A stretch of 64,000 nucleotides of DNA. It comes from Brachyspira alvinipulli ATCC 51933 (GTDB lineage Bacteria > Spirochaetota > Brachyspiria > Brachyspirales > Brachyspiraceae). The DNA is taken from positions 240,544 to 304,543 of the forward strand of contig NZ_KI912402.1 of the NCBI RefSeq assembly GCF_000518245.1. Reading direction: 5' to 3'. Shown piece by piece: positions 37,645-46,517 of this stretch. Position 1 is the stretch's first letter, and the number at the start of each line of letters is the position of its first letter. A program made the position numbers and the translations under genes. Below the pieces are notes generated by a model. That model was not told where the DNA came from, searched no databases, and worked only from the letters and a program-made list of their open reading frames with translations.

Positions 37645-38928
37645 TTATAGATTATTTTCATTTGTTTCTATTTTATTTACTATTACTTTATCTATTCTAG
37701 CACCGTCCATATCAACAATTTCTAAATTTAAATTTTTCCATTCAATAGATTCACCCTCAGATGGAACATGCTGCATAAGTTCAAGTATTAATCCGCTTAT
37801 TGTATTATATGTATTAGATGCATTTTCATCTTCTATTTCAAAATATTCTAAGAAATCATATATAGGACATTGTCCGTCTACAAACCATCCTCCGTTTTTT
37901 CTTTTCTTTATATCTTTGCTTTCTTTACCTTCTGATACAGAACCAACTAATGCTGAGAATATATCGCTTTGAGTTACCATACCGTCTATATTTCCAAACT
38001 CATCCGATATAAGACCTATTTTGGTTTTATTCTTTTTCATCTCTTCAAGTACTAAATATACTTCCATATTGTTATGGAAATAATTGGCTTTTTTAACAAA
38101 TTTTTCTATTTTTGCTTTTGCTGTATTTAATTTGTCAAATATATCTGTTACCCTAACAACTCCTATAATATTATCCAAATTATTATCTACAACTGGATAA
38201 GCTGAGAATGAATGCTTGGATACAATTTTTTTTATTTCATCATTGCTCATATTAATATCTAAGAATACTATATCGCTTCTATGAGTCATTATTGATTCAA
38301 TTTTTCTGTCTCCCAAAAAGAATGCCCTTTCTATAATATCCTGCTCTATATCTTTTACTTCTCCGCCTTGTCTTCCTTCTTCTATCATTGATTTTATTTC
38401 TTCTTCTGTTACAGGGCTTTTATCATCTTTTATTCCTAAAACTCTTGAAACTATAGATGCACTTTTTGATAATATCCAAACAAACGGACCGCCTATCTTT
38501 GAAAGTATAGTCATTGGACTTGCAACAACTTTTGCTATTTTTTCCGGCATAACCATTCCTATTCTTTTAGGTACAAGTTCGCCGAATATTAAAGTTAAAT
38601 ATGTTACTAATGCTACTACTATTACTTGTGCTATTATAGGTGCATACGTTTGTGGTATATGAATTTTTGTGAGTATATTTGAAAGTTCTTTTGCTACAGT
38701 ATCACCTGAATATATACCTGTTAATATACCTATGAGAGTTATACCTATCTGTATTGTGGATAGAAATTTATCAGGATCATTTGCAAGAGATAATGCTGCA
38801 TCTGCTCCCTTATTTCCTTCTTTACTGTCTTTCATTAATGATGTTTTTCTTGCAGAAATTACTGCTATTTCAGACATGGCAAATATGCCATTTAAAAGTA
38901 TTAACACTATTATTATTATTATATCCAT
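37645..38928 (-). CDS. CNNM-CBS-CorC family membrane protein (HlyC/TlyC type)
   Basis: A 427-residue protein with a CNNM membrane domain (residues about 1-190; LNGIFAMSEIAVISARKTSL, SGDTVAKELS), two CBS domains (about 205-325; IMTHRSDIVFLDI, DEFGNIDGMVTQSDIFSALV) and a C-terminal CorC_HlyC domain (about 340-420; WFVDGQCPIYDFLEYFEI). Such proteins are linked to magnesium or cobalt transport. Some are labelled haemolysins in spirochaetes (TlyC), but evidence for direct haemolysis is limited. Length is normal. Confidence 0.93.
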   Translation of the reverse strand: MDIIIIIVLILLNGIFAMSEIAVISARKTSLMKDSKEGNKGADAALSLANDPDKFLSTIQIGITLIGILTGIYSGDTVAKELSNILTKIHIPQTYAPIIAQVIVVALVTYLTLIFGELVPKRIGMVMPEKIAKVVASPMTILSKIGGPFVWILSKSASIVSRVLGIKDDKSPVTEEEIKSMIEEGRQGGEVKDIEQDIIERAFFLGDRKIESIMTHRSDIVFLDINMSNDEIKKIVSKHSFSAYPVVDNNLDNIIGVVRVTDIFDKLNTAKAKIEKFVKKANYFHNNMEVYLVLEEMKKNKTKIGLISDEFGNIDGMVTQSDIFSALVGSVSEGKESKDIKKRKNGGWFVDGQCPIYDFLEYFEIEDENASNTYNTISGLILELMQHVPSEGESIEWKNLNLEIVDMDGARIDKVIVNKIETNENNL

Positions 38929-39237
38929 TATATTTTATCCTTATATATAAAAATTTTATTTAAAATGCTTCTTATTAATGATTGTATTTTATGTTTTCTT
39001 ATATAATAAAATAGAGATGTATATTTTTTTAGATGTATCTTTATATAAAAATGATAAGTATTGAAAGTATTATCTCCTAATAGTAACTAGGAGTTTTAAA
39101 TAATTAAACCGCTGCATAAGATATTTATTTAAATCCTATTAATATTTGTGTATATAGTTATAATATAATACAAATATTTAAAAATTACAAGATGTAATAT
39201 AAATATTTTTTACAATTTAGATTAATAATAAAATATG
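38929..39237. other. Intergenic region with two hairpins, no gene seen
   Basis: Two possible hairpins occur: CTCCTA/TAGGAG at 39074-39093 followed by TTTT on the + strand, and ATTAC/GTAAT near 39185-39199 with T-rich flank on the - strand, which could end the lipoprotein gene at 39238. No convincing ORF, RNA gene or known leader was found. Confidence 0.6.
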
Positions 39238-40155
39238 TTAATTAATAGTAATCTTTTTTATTAATCCTGTAGGAAGTTCTGGTATATATATAGTATCATT
39301 AGTTATATCTATATCGGCAGCACCTCTTAATGAACCTTCTATCTTTTCTAATTGTTCTTTTGTATTTAAATCAAATGAATATATTGAGGCATTAGTTCCG
39401 CCTTCTCCCCAATCTGTAACATATAGTTTATTATTATATACAGCTACACCGTCCAATCCTCCAGTACCTATTATAAAATCAATCCATTTATCTAAGTTAC
39501 TGCCATCCGTATTAAAAGTATATATATAGCCGGTATTTTCTGCTCCCATAAATCCATTCGATACAACGTATAGAATACCATTATCAAATGCTATGCCGTT
39601 AGCCCCATAAACATTATCTATAGTATTTATAATAGAAAGTGATGAATTATTTTCTATTTTTATTATATATACTTTGCTGCTTCCTGTATCCGTAACTGCT
39701 ATAGTTTCATTATCTATTGCTGCTATATCATTTAATAATTTAGCATCTTCTATAGTTAATCTTGTTATTATTGTATTATCTTTAACATTTGCAAGAACTA
39801 CATTTCCTAATAATCCATTATCTCCATCTTGATCGGCAATTGCAATAATATCATCTGTTATAAAATAAAATCCTCTAGGAGCATCCAATTCTCCTTCAAA
39901 AAGTTTTATAGGATTAGAGCCATCTTCATTAACACAAAAGAAAAATCCGTCTCTAGTTTTATCGGCTTCTCCAATATTTGAAATATATAATTTGCCATTT
40001 CTTAATCTAATACTTTCAGGAGCAGATGTACCTTCAACATTTATTGTTACGGCTTCTTTTTTGTTTGTATTTGATGCAGAATTGTTTTCTGTATTATTTG
40101 AACATGAAATAATAAATATAATAATATAAAATAATACTACGGTAATTTTATTCAT
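39238..40155 (-). CDS. Beta-propeller lipoprotein (SMP-30/NHL-like)
   Basis: A 305-residue protein with a lipoprotein signal (VVLFYIIIFIISCSN, Cys18). The rest is a run of blade-like repeats: ESIRLRNGKLYISNIGEAD, IDNETIAVTDTGSSKVYII, GANGIAFDNGILYVVSNGFM and LDGVAVYNNKLYVTDWGEGG. It fits a six-bladed SMP-30/gluconolactonase-like propeller. Enzyme activity or ligand is not evident. It is alone on the - strand, with 153 bases separating it from the trpB stop, and should be exposed on an envelope membrane. Confidence 0.82.
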   Translation of the reverse strand: MNKITVVLFYIIIFIISCSNNTENNSASNTNKKEAVTINVEGTSAPESIRLRNGKLYISNIGEADKTRDGFFFCVNEDGSNPIKLFEGELDAPRGFYFITDDIIAIADQDGDNGLLGNVVLANVKDNTIITRLTIEDAKLLNDIAAIDNETIAVTDTGSSKVYIIKIENNSSLSIINTIDNVYGANGIAFDNGILYVVSNGFMGAENTGYIYTFNTDGSNLDKWIDFIIGTGGLDGVAVYNNKLYVTDWGEGGTNASIYSFDLNTKEQLEKIEGSLRGAADIDITNDTIYIPELPTGLIKKITIN

Positions 40156-40255
40156 AATTAAACTCCTTAATATTTAATTTATATTATTTTTGATATATAT
40201 CAATATAAAAAATTAAAATTATTTTCTTTTTGATATTAATTAAATAAAAAAGAAA

Positions 40256-40298
40256 AAGACTTTCAATTAAATAATCGAGAGTCTTAATCTTATATTAT
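40256..40298 (-). terminator. trpB terminator
   Basis: Read on the - strand, AAGACTCTC and GAAAGTCTT (arms 40277-40285 and 40256-40264, one G-U pair) are followed by TTTTTCTTTTTT. It lies just after the trpB stop. Confidence 0.9.
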
Positions 40299-40308
40299 AT
40301 ATTGGAGG

Positions 40309-41562
40309 CTAAAATTTATGTACGTCTATGTTTTTCTCTAATCTCTCCAATTCATCTCTTAAAAACTCTTTCCATTTATCAGGTCTGAAAATAGGGGAGG
40401 TTATGAATATATCTTTGTCACCTCTTCCGGACATATTAACTATTATAACATCATCCTTACTGTAATTTTTAGCATATTCAATAGCTTTAGCACCAGCATG
40501 AGCACTTTCTAAAGCAAATATAACTCCTTCATTCCTTGCAAATTCTTTTACAGCATTAATTGCTTCTTTATCAGTAGCATAAGTAAACTCTATCCTTCCA
40601 GATTCTCCTAAATATGCAAGCTGAGGTCCAACTCCCGGATAATCTAGTCCTGCAGATATAGACATAGTTTCAGATATTTCTCCATTTTCTTTCAAAATGA
40701 ATTTACTCATATATCCTTGAGCAGCAACATCTTTAGCATAAGGGTTTTTCATTCTAATAGCATTTTCTCCCAAATTCATACTTATTCCGCCGGCTTCTAC
40801 TGCTATTAATTTAGGATTTTCTCTTTCTATAAAAGGCTCAAAAAATCCTATAGCATTAGAACCGCCTCCTACGCATGCTATTAAAGCTTTAACATTTAAT
40901 TTTTTTTCTTGTATTTGTTTATCTAATTCTCTTCCTATTACAGACTGGAAAGTTCTTACAATATCCGGATACGGACTAGGTCCTACAGCACTTCCAAGAA
41001 GATAATGTGTATCTTTTAAATCTTTAACCCAATCTTCTAAAGCAACATCAACAGCATCTTTAAGACCTCTTCCTCCTCTTGTAACCGATATTACATTTGC
41101 ACCGTATAATTCCATGGATGCTACATTAGGCTGCTGTCTTTTTACGTCAATTTCTCCCATATAAATTGAACATTCAAGTCCTAATTTAGCACAAGCTGCA
41201 GCAGTGGCAAGTCCATGCTGTCCTGCTCCTGTTTCTGCTATAATCTTTTTCTTACCCATTTTTTTAGCGAGTAATGCCTGTCCTATAGAATTATTGATTT
41301 TATGAGCACCTGTATGAGCAAGCCCTTCTAGTTTTACATAGATTTTTGCCCCGCCTATTTTTTCAGATAAATTTTTTGCATACATTAAAGGTGTAGGTCT
41401 GCCTATAAAATCAGCTCTTAGTTCTTCAAGTTCTTCTAAAAACTCTTTATCATTGATATAGTGTAAAAATGCGTTTTCTAATTCAATTAATAATTTTTCT
41501 AATTCTTCTGGTACAAATCTTCCTCCAAATTTACCAAAAAAACCTTTATCACTGTTTTTCAT
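40309..41562 (-). CDS. trpB: Tryptophan synthase beta chain, stand-alone
   Basis: A PLP enzyme that joins indole and serine to give tryptophan. GFFGKFGGRFVPEEL opens it; GAHKINNSIGQALLAKKMGK contains the PLP lysine; IIAETGAGQHGLA has the catalytic Glu; VGGGSNAIG binds phosphate; NMSGRGDKD ends the core. The usual KREDLxHTGAHK is KLEGLAHTGAHK here, so Arg and Asp are changed. I use the ATG at 41562, preceded by AAGGA, not an upstream 38-codon extension. No trpA or other trp gene is adjacent, so indole salvage is a plausible role. Confidence 0.95.
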   Translation of the reverse strand: MKNSDKGFFGKFGGRFVPEELEKLLIELENAFLHYINDKEFLEELEELRADFIGRPTPLMYAKNLSEKIGGAKIYVKLEGLAHTGAHKINNSIGQALLAKKMGKKKIIAETGAGQHGLATAAACAKLGLECSIYMGEIDVKRQQPNVASMELYGANVISVTRGGRGLKDAVDVALEDWVKDLKDTHYLLGSAVGPSPYPDIVRTFQSVIGRELDKQIQEKKLNVKALIACVGGGSNAIGFFEPFIERENPKLIAVEAGGISMNLGENAIRMKNPYAKDVAAQGYMSKFILKENGEISETMSISAGLDYPGVGPQLAYLGESGRIEFTYATDKEAINAVKEFARNEGVIFALESAHAGAKAIEYAKNYSKDDVIIVNMSGRGDKDIFITSPIFRPDKWKEFLRDELERLEKNIDVHKF

Positions 41563-41590
41563 TTTACGAATCCTTATTAAAGTTATTTTT

Positions 41591-41621
41591 GTTAGTAATA
41601 TTACTTTATATAGTAATATTA
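41591..41621 (-). promoter_or_regulatory. Candidate trpB operator (paired TAGTAATATTA)
   Basis: TAGTAATATTA occurs at 41593-41603 and 41611-41621, 18 bases apart, each holding the palindrome TAATATTA; the pair is also bounded by GTTA and TAAC. It lies in the trpB leader/promoter region. No binding protein can be assigned. Confidence 0.5.
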
Positions 41622-41720
41622 ACATATAATTATAATTTGTCAACAATATTTTTAAGTTTTTTATTTTCATTATCAAAAAATAGTTTATAATAAAATCAAC
41701 ATATATTGGAGTGATAATTA

Positions 41721-43784
41721 ATGATAAAAGATAGAATAGACAGTATGTTTGTTCAAGCTAGGTTTTATTTTAATTTAGAGAAATATTCATCTGCTTTGAG
41801 GATATACTCTAAAATAATTAATTATTTTGAAAATTATGATAAAGTATTAGATAGCAGCTATAGAGATAGATATTTTGCCCGTGTATGTTATAAAAAAGCT
41901 TTAACCTTATATTATCTAAATAGGTATGAAGAGTCTGTAGAATATTACAATAAAGCTATAAATATTAATCCAATATATGAAAAAGCTTTTATTAATAAAG
42001 GCATTATATTAGCAAAATTAATGGTATTTGATGAGGCATTAGAAGCCTTTAATGCTGCTATAGAAATTAATGAAAGATCTGAGATATCTTATTTTAATAT
42101 AGGTATAATATATTCTAAACTTGAGAGATATGAAGATGCATTATCTTCTTTTAATAAAGCGGCAGAATTAGGATATGATTATGCATATTTGAATGTTGCT
42201 ATTATTTTAGAGAGACTTGGGAGAATAGATGAGGCATTCAATATTTATGATAAAGCAATTAGTATCAATAAATCATTAGAGGTAATTTATTTAAATAAGG
42301 CAGGATTGCTTGTAAATATTGGAAAATATCAGGAGGCTATAAAATATCTTGATAAAGCATTATCTATATTAGAGGATAAAAATTCTAAAGGTGATACCAT
42401 CATTAAAAATAAAGAGCATATAGAATATATGGAAATGGCTATAATAGAAGATGATACTATATACGATAGAATATATTTTTTAAAATCTGATGCATTAATA
42501 AATTTATCTCAATATGATTATGCTTTGACTCTACTTTTAAACATTAAAGAATCAAGTTCTGTTAATATATTTTATATTATATCAAGGTTTATAGAATATA
42601 TACCCATAGAAAAACTTATTAACATAATACTTGGAGAAGATAGCTTTTGGGTTGAAGAGAAAGAGGAATATTTTAATTTTATAGTAAAAGATATTGAAAA
42701 TAAAGATAGGACAAGATTGAAGAAATTGTGGATAATGCAGTATGTATTTTTATATTTAGTATCTGTAAAAGATTATGATAAAATTAATGAAATATCTCAT
42801 TATACAAGTATAGAAGTATTTAATGAGATGGCATTTGATAGAAGATATGATAATATAAAAGAGCTTTACCAAGATGAAAATAATATAAGTCTTAAAAAAA
42901 ATAAATTAAGAATGACTAGTGTTAAGAATGCCAATGATCCTAAAGAGGGTAAAATATTAATGCAATTACTTAGAAATAATAATGTAAATTCTAAATATGC
43001 AAATATTAATAGTTTTATAGCATTACAAACATCATTCAGCAGATGTAAAGACTCTCTTACTATGTACAGACTATATGGTAAATATGATAATAAAGAAGGA
43101 ACAGGATGCTGTTTAGTTTTTGATAAATCTTTTTTTGACACTTCTTTTAATAATAGAGGATCTGGAATACTTTTTTCATTTTCTTATGATAAAAATAATT
43201 ACTCCAATATAGAATTTTATGAAGAGCAAACGTTACCTTTATATTTTGTTTTATATTATAATTTTAAAAGAAATGAAATAGTTTTTAATCCATGCGAATC
43301 TGATTATGATAATCTAATTATTGATTTAAATAAAAATTATAGCGTTTGGAATTATGGGGATAAATTTTATGATAAATTAAAAAATAATATAGGATATGTA
43401 TTTTGTTCAATATTTAATACTATCAAAACTTTTAATGCAGAAGAAATATCATTATCTTATCAATTGCTTATGAATATACAATATTTAATAAAGGATTCAT
43501 CTTTCATAGAGGAACAAGAAATGCGTATTATACAGTTAGTTGAATACGGAAGCAATCCTCTTCATATTGATAATGAAATGAAGCGTTCATATAAAAATTA
43601 TCTTTATATATTTGATAATAAGGCATTAAAAGAAGTAATACTTGCTCCTAAAGTAAAAGATGCTGATTTCTTAGTTGAAAAATTTAATGACAGGCTTGCC
43701 AAAGCTACAAGTATATACAATTCAAAAAATATTAAAAACAAATATAAGATAAATGTTTATATTTCAAATTCTCCTATATCTTGA
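41721..43784 (+). CDS. TPR-repeat protein with C-terminal DUF2971-like domain
   Basis: A 687-residue protein without a signal peptide. The N-terminal half has at least five tetratricopeptide repeats (residues about 45-240; ALTLYYLNRYEESVEYYNKA, YFNIGIIYSKLERYEDALSS, LNKAGLLVNIGKYQEAIKYL). The C-terminal half (about 390-670) has RMTSVKNANDPKEGKI, FIALQTSFSRCKDSLTMYRL and GTGCCLVFDKSFF, similar in layout to DUF2971 proteins, then FIEEQEMRIIQLVEYG. TPRs bind other proteins; the C-terminal domain has no known activity. It stands alone between trpB and a small lipoprotein. Confidence 0.8.
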   Translation: MIKDRIDSMFVQARFYFNLEKYSSALRIYSKIINYFENYDKVLDSSYRDRYFARVCYKKALTLYYLNRYEESVEYYNKAININPIYEKAFINKGIILAKLMVFDEALEAFNAAIEINERSEISYFNIGIIYSKLERYEDALSSFNKAAELGYDYAYLNVAIILERLGRIDEAFNIYDKAISINKSLEVIYLNKAGLLVNIGKYQEAIKYLDKALSILEDKNSKGDTIIKNKEHIEYMEMAIIEDDTIYDRIYFLKSDALINLSQYDYALTLLLNIKESSSVNIFYIISRFIEYIPIEKLINIILGEDSFWVEEKEEYFNFIVKDIENKDRTRLKKLWIMQYVFLYLVSVKDYDKINEISHYTSIEVFNEMAFDRRYDNIKELYQDENNISLKKNKLRMTSVKNANDPKEGKILMQLLRNNNVNSKYANINSFIALQTSFSRCKDSLTMYRLYGKYDNKEGTGCCLVFDKSFFDTSFNNRGSGILFSFSYDKNNYSNIEFYEEQTLPLYFVLYYNFKRNEIVFNPCESDYDNLIIDLNKNYSVWNYGDKFYDKLKNNIGYVFCSIFNTIKTFNAEEISLSYQLLMNIQYLIKDSSFIEEQEMRIIQLVEYGSNPLHIDNEMKRSYKNYLYIFDNKALKEVILAPKVKDADFLVEKFNDRLAKATSIYNSKNIKNKYKINVYISNSPIS

Positions 43785-43808
43785 CAAATACTTATTAACA
43801 ATTATAAT
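43781..43808 (+). promoter_or_regulatory. Promoter of the small lipoprotein gene
   Basis: TTGACA (43781-43786, overlapping the upstream stop codon) and TATAAT (43803-43808) are 16 bases apart, 27 bases upstream of the ATG. Confidence 0.8.
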
Positions 43809-43835
43809 TTTGCAAAAAATATATAGGATATTTAT

Positions 43836-44150
43836 ATGAAAAAAATTATTTTTGTTTTATGTTTGATTTTATCAATATTTGCTATTTCATGTGAAAAGGA
43901 TAAAAAAGCTATTGATAAATTAACTGATAAAGTTAATGAAACAATAGATGATGCTTCTAAAGCGGCACAGGATGCTGTAGAAAAAGCAGGAGATACTACA
44001 GAAGAGGTTTTAGATAATGCTTCTAAAGCAGTAGAAGATGGAATGCAGGATGCTTCTAAAGCAGTTGAAGACGGAATGCAGGATGCTTCAAAGGCTATAG
44101 AGGAAGGTGTTGATAAGGCTAAAGAAGAAATATCAAATGCTGTAAATTAA
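43836..44150 (+). CDS. Small lipoprotein with amphipathic 11-residue repeats
   Basis: A 104-residue protein. MKKIIFVLCLILSIFAISC is a lipoprotein signal with Cys19. The mature part is almost wholly helical and repetitive: DASKAAQDAVEKAGDTTEEV, then DNASKAVEDGMQ and two further near-copies with an 11-residue period, an apolipoprotein- or LEA-like pattern expected to form an amphipathic helix on a membrane or coiled coil. Own promoter and terminator make it a one-gene unit, probably abundant. The repeats (about 33 bases each) could expand or contract. Confidence 0.85.
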   Translation: MKKIIFVLCLILSIFAISCEKDKKAIDKLTDKVNETIDDASKAAQDAVEKAGDTTEEVLDNASKAVEDGMQDASKAVEDGMQDASKAIEEGVDKAKEEISNAVN

Positions 44151-44173
44151 TAGTAAGTTTCTAATATAAAATT

Positions 44174-44218
44174 ATTGGCATATTACATTTTATTAATTGT
44201 AATAGCCAATAGTTTTTT
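44174..44218 (+). terminator. Terminator of the small lipoprotein gene
   Basis: Arms ATTGGCATATTACA (44174-44187) and TGTAATAGCCAAT (44198-44210) pair with a single bulge and are followed by AGTTTTTTC. Confidence 0.9.
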
Positions 44219-44258
44219 CATTTATTGTAAAAAATAATATTTTTGGATTTGTAATTTT

Positions 44259-44690
44259 ATGTCAAAGAAAATTGCTTTAGTTGTATGGAGTAAGACCGGT
44301 AATACTAGATTAATGGGTAAAGCTATAAAAGAAGGTGCTGAAGCTAATGGGGTAGAGGTTGAAACTTTTAAGGCTTATAATTTTGATATTGATACTGTGA
44401 AAAGTTATGAATGTATAGCTTTAGGATGTCCTGCTATGGGAGCAGAAATTTTGGAAGATACGGAATTTTTGCCTATGTATGAAAATATTAAACCATATTT
44501 GAAGGATAAAAAAGTATTTATATTTGGTTCTTATGGATGGGGTGACGGAAAATGGATGAGAGATTGGGAAGAAGATGCCGTAAACAATGGTATTACATTA
44601 TTTAAAGAACCGATTATAGCTAAAGAAAAACCAACAGATGATATATTAAATGAACTTAAAAAAGTAGGTGAGGATTTAGCTAAATCTTAA
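44259..44690 (+). CDS. Short-chain flavodoxin
   Basis: A 143-residue flavodoxin. VVWSKTGNTRLMGKAI is the FMN phosphate loop; LGCPAMGAEILED and FGSYGWGDGKWMRDWEE are the two isoalloxazine loops with the expected aromatic residue. It is a soluble electron carrier replacing ferredoxin in anaerobes. It is closer to classic flavodoxins than the WW-type protein at 10988-11491. It converges on the lptF/G-like gene with a one-base gap. Confidence 0.95.
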   Translation: MSKKIALVVWSKTGNTRLMGKAIKEGAEANGVEVETFKAYNFDIDTVKSYECIALGCPAMGAEILEDTEFLPMYENIKPYLKDKKVFIFGSYGWGDGKWMRDWEEDAVNNGITLFKEPIIAKEKPTDDILNELKKVGEDLAKS

Positions 44691-44691
44691 T

Positions 44692-45948
44692 TTATTTTCC
44701 TCTGCTGAAGAATGATCTAATCATAAGAAATGCTCCCATAATAGCCAGTACTATATTCGGGAACCACATTGCTATAATAGGAGGTATTCTTTTTCCTCCA
44801 GCTATTATTTCTGCTGCTGTTATAAGCAAATAATATATAACTACTACTATAACTGATAATCCGAATCCAAATCCTTTTCCGCTTCTTTTACCTACAATTC
44901 CTAAAGGTGCTCCTATCATAACCATAAAAAGGCATGCGGCAGGTATTGATAAAAATTTATGAAACTCTACATAATAAAAGTATGGAACAGCCTCTTCTAT
45001 AGCTTTTTCACGTATAGACTTTATCTCTGTTTCATTGGTAGATATATAAGCATTAGAGAACGATACTAAAGATACATTATTCGTATCAACATTCTGATAA
45101 GCATTATTAATAATTCCGCTTATTTGCTGATCTACAGATTTATTGGCTTCTATTTTAGCCTGTTTCATTTTAGAACGTATTTCCCATGAAGGCATTTCTC
45201 TTAATCCTCTTTCATGTGAGGTTAATTTACTTACATCTCTTACTATATTAATATCCATAGAATCAAATACTGTATAATCATTTGTTACAAAACCATAATT
45301 AGGCATTTCCTGTACTACACCATCATATAATGTTAAAGTAACAACTCTTGAATTAGCTTCATTATTTTTCCATAATCCATATTTAGCAGTGATAACCCTT
45401 TTATTAGCACTTGAGCCATCATATATAACTACATTTGATATACTTTTATCATCAGCATATTTAGCACCTATTGATAAACTCATGTCTCTTATTTCTGAGA
45501 ATTCTAATTTACCTACAGCAATAGACGGACTTATATTAACCATATACGAAATTAATGCTCTATATCTGTAATTGGATTCACTCATAACAACATTGTTAAA
45601 AAATAATGAGAAAACAAAAGTTATAGCTCCAAGTATTATAATAGGTACATATATTCTCATGTGAGGGAAACCTAAGGCACGCATTACTATTATTTCGTTA
45701 TCTGAGGATAGTCTTCCATAACTTATAATGCTTGCCATTAGTATTGACATAGGTATAGTTATAGCTATATTAAATGGAAGCATATATACAAATACTTCCA
45801 ATGACATCAATAAAGGAGCTCCATTATTCATAATAAGCCTTATCAATTCAGGCAATAATTGTATTACGAATATAAATGTAAAAAATAATATCCCAGCAAA
45901 GAAGGGACCTATAGTTTCTTTAATTATATATTTATTAATTTTTTTCAT
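44692..45948 (-). CDS. LptF/LptG-family permease (YjgP/YjgQ)
   Basis: A 418-residue membrane protein with three helices at each end around a large periplasmic beta-jellyroll. KYIIKETIGPFFAGILFFTF, LPFNIAITIPMSILMASIIS, YGRLSSDNEIIVMRALGF, and C-terminal IPAACLFMVMIGAPLGIVGK and RSGKGFGFGLSVIVVVIYYL are family hallmarks. It works with LptB to lift lipopolysaccharide or a related lipid to the outer membrane. Whether it is F or G is not clear. It is the last gene in the RNase J-SppA-Yip1-LptF run. Confidence 0.93.
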   Translation of the reverse strand: MKKINKYIIKETIGPFFAGILFFTFIFVIQLLPELIRLIMNNGAPLLMSLEVFVYMLPFNIAITIPMSILMASIISYGRLSSDNEIIVMRALGFPHMRIYVPIIILGAITFVFSLFFNNVVMSESNYRYRALISYMVNISPSIAVGKLEFSEIRDMSLSIGAKYADDKSISNVVIYDGSSANKRVITAKYGLWKNNEANSRVVTLTLYDGVVQEMPNYGFVTNDYTVFDSMDINIVRDVSKLTSHERGLREMPSWEIRSKMKQAKIEANKSVDQQISGIINNAYQNVDTNNVSLVSFSNAYISTNETEIKSIREKAIEEAVPYFYYVEFHKFLSIPAACLFMVMIGAPLGIVGKRSGKGFGFGLSVIVVVIYYLLITAAEIIAGGKRIPPIIAMWFPNIVLAIMGAFLMIRSFFSRGK

Positions 45949-45950
45949 AT

Positions 45951-46517
45951 TTATATATAGCTAATAATAGTTCCAAATAACAATATTGCCAATGATATAT
46001 AAATTAAATAATCACATACTATAGGAGTAATTAAAACTAATAATGCTTTAAATGAACTATCTATATTAAATGAATATTTAATATTATTAAACATCAGTAC
46101 AATATAATATAATCCTAATATAAAAAACATTATAAACTGTATAAAGTAAAGAGCAGAAAATCTTCCAAATAATAAAGTTATAGGCAATATAAATATAAAT
46201 ATACCATATAAACCAAAACAGTTATTTATGAATGTTTTAGTATTATTGCTGTCAGCATTTTTAAAAAATACTGATACTGTGAGGTTAATAATAGATATTT
46301 TTACGATATTTGATATTGCTATATATGCTGCTATACCAAAAGTAAATATAAATAGGTTTAATATATTGGATCTATTATTAATTGAATATATTGCAGATAT
46401 TGATATGCTTAGAGAAGCCAATAAATATATTAATATTGAATATTCAAAATTAATAGATTTTTTTATAGCTTCTTTAGGTTTTAATAAATAATAATATATA
46501 GCTTCATATATTTTCAT
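45951..46517 (-). CDS. Yip1-domain-like membrane protein
   Basis: A 188-residue protein with about five hydrophobic helices (YSILIYLLASLSISISAIY, FIFTFGIAAYIAISNI, IFIFILPITLLFG, FIMFFILGLYYIVLMF, LIYISLAILLFGTII) and the N-terminal YLLKPKEAI typical of bacterial Yip1-family proteins. Role unknown; often near envelope genes. It starts at the base where the sppA stop ends, so translation is coupled, and lptF/G follows 2 bases later. Confidence 0.72.
   Translation of the reverse strand: MKIYEAIYYYLLKPKEAIKKSINFEYSILIYLLASLSISISAIYSINNRSNILNLFIFTFGIAAYIAISNIVKISIINLTVSVFFKNADSNNTKTFINNCFGLYGIFIFILPITLLFGRFSALYFIQFIMFFILGLYYIVLMFNNIKYSFNIDSSFKALLVLITPIVCDYLIYISLAILLFGTIISYI

Noticed and set aside
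37645-38928. Direct haemolysin
   Set aside because: The domain order is that of CNNM/CorC ion-transport-related proteins; the name hemolysin C is historical and the sequence shows no toxin feature.
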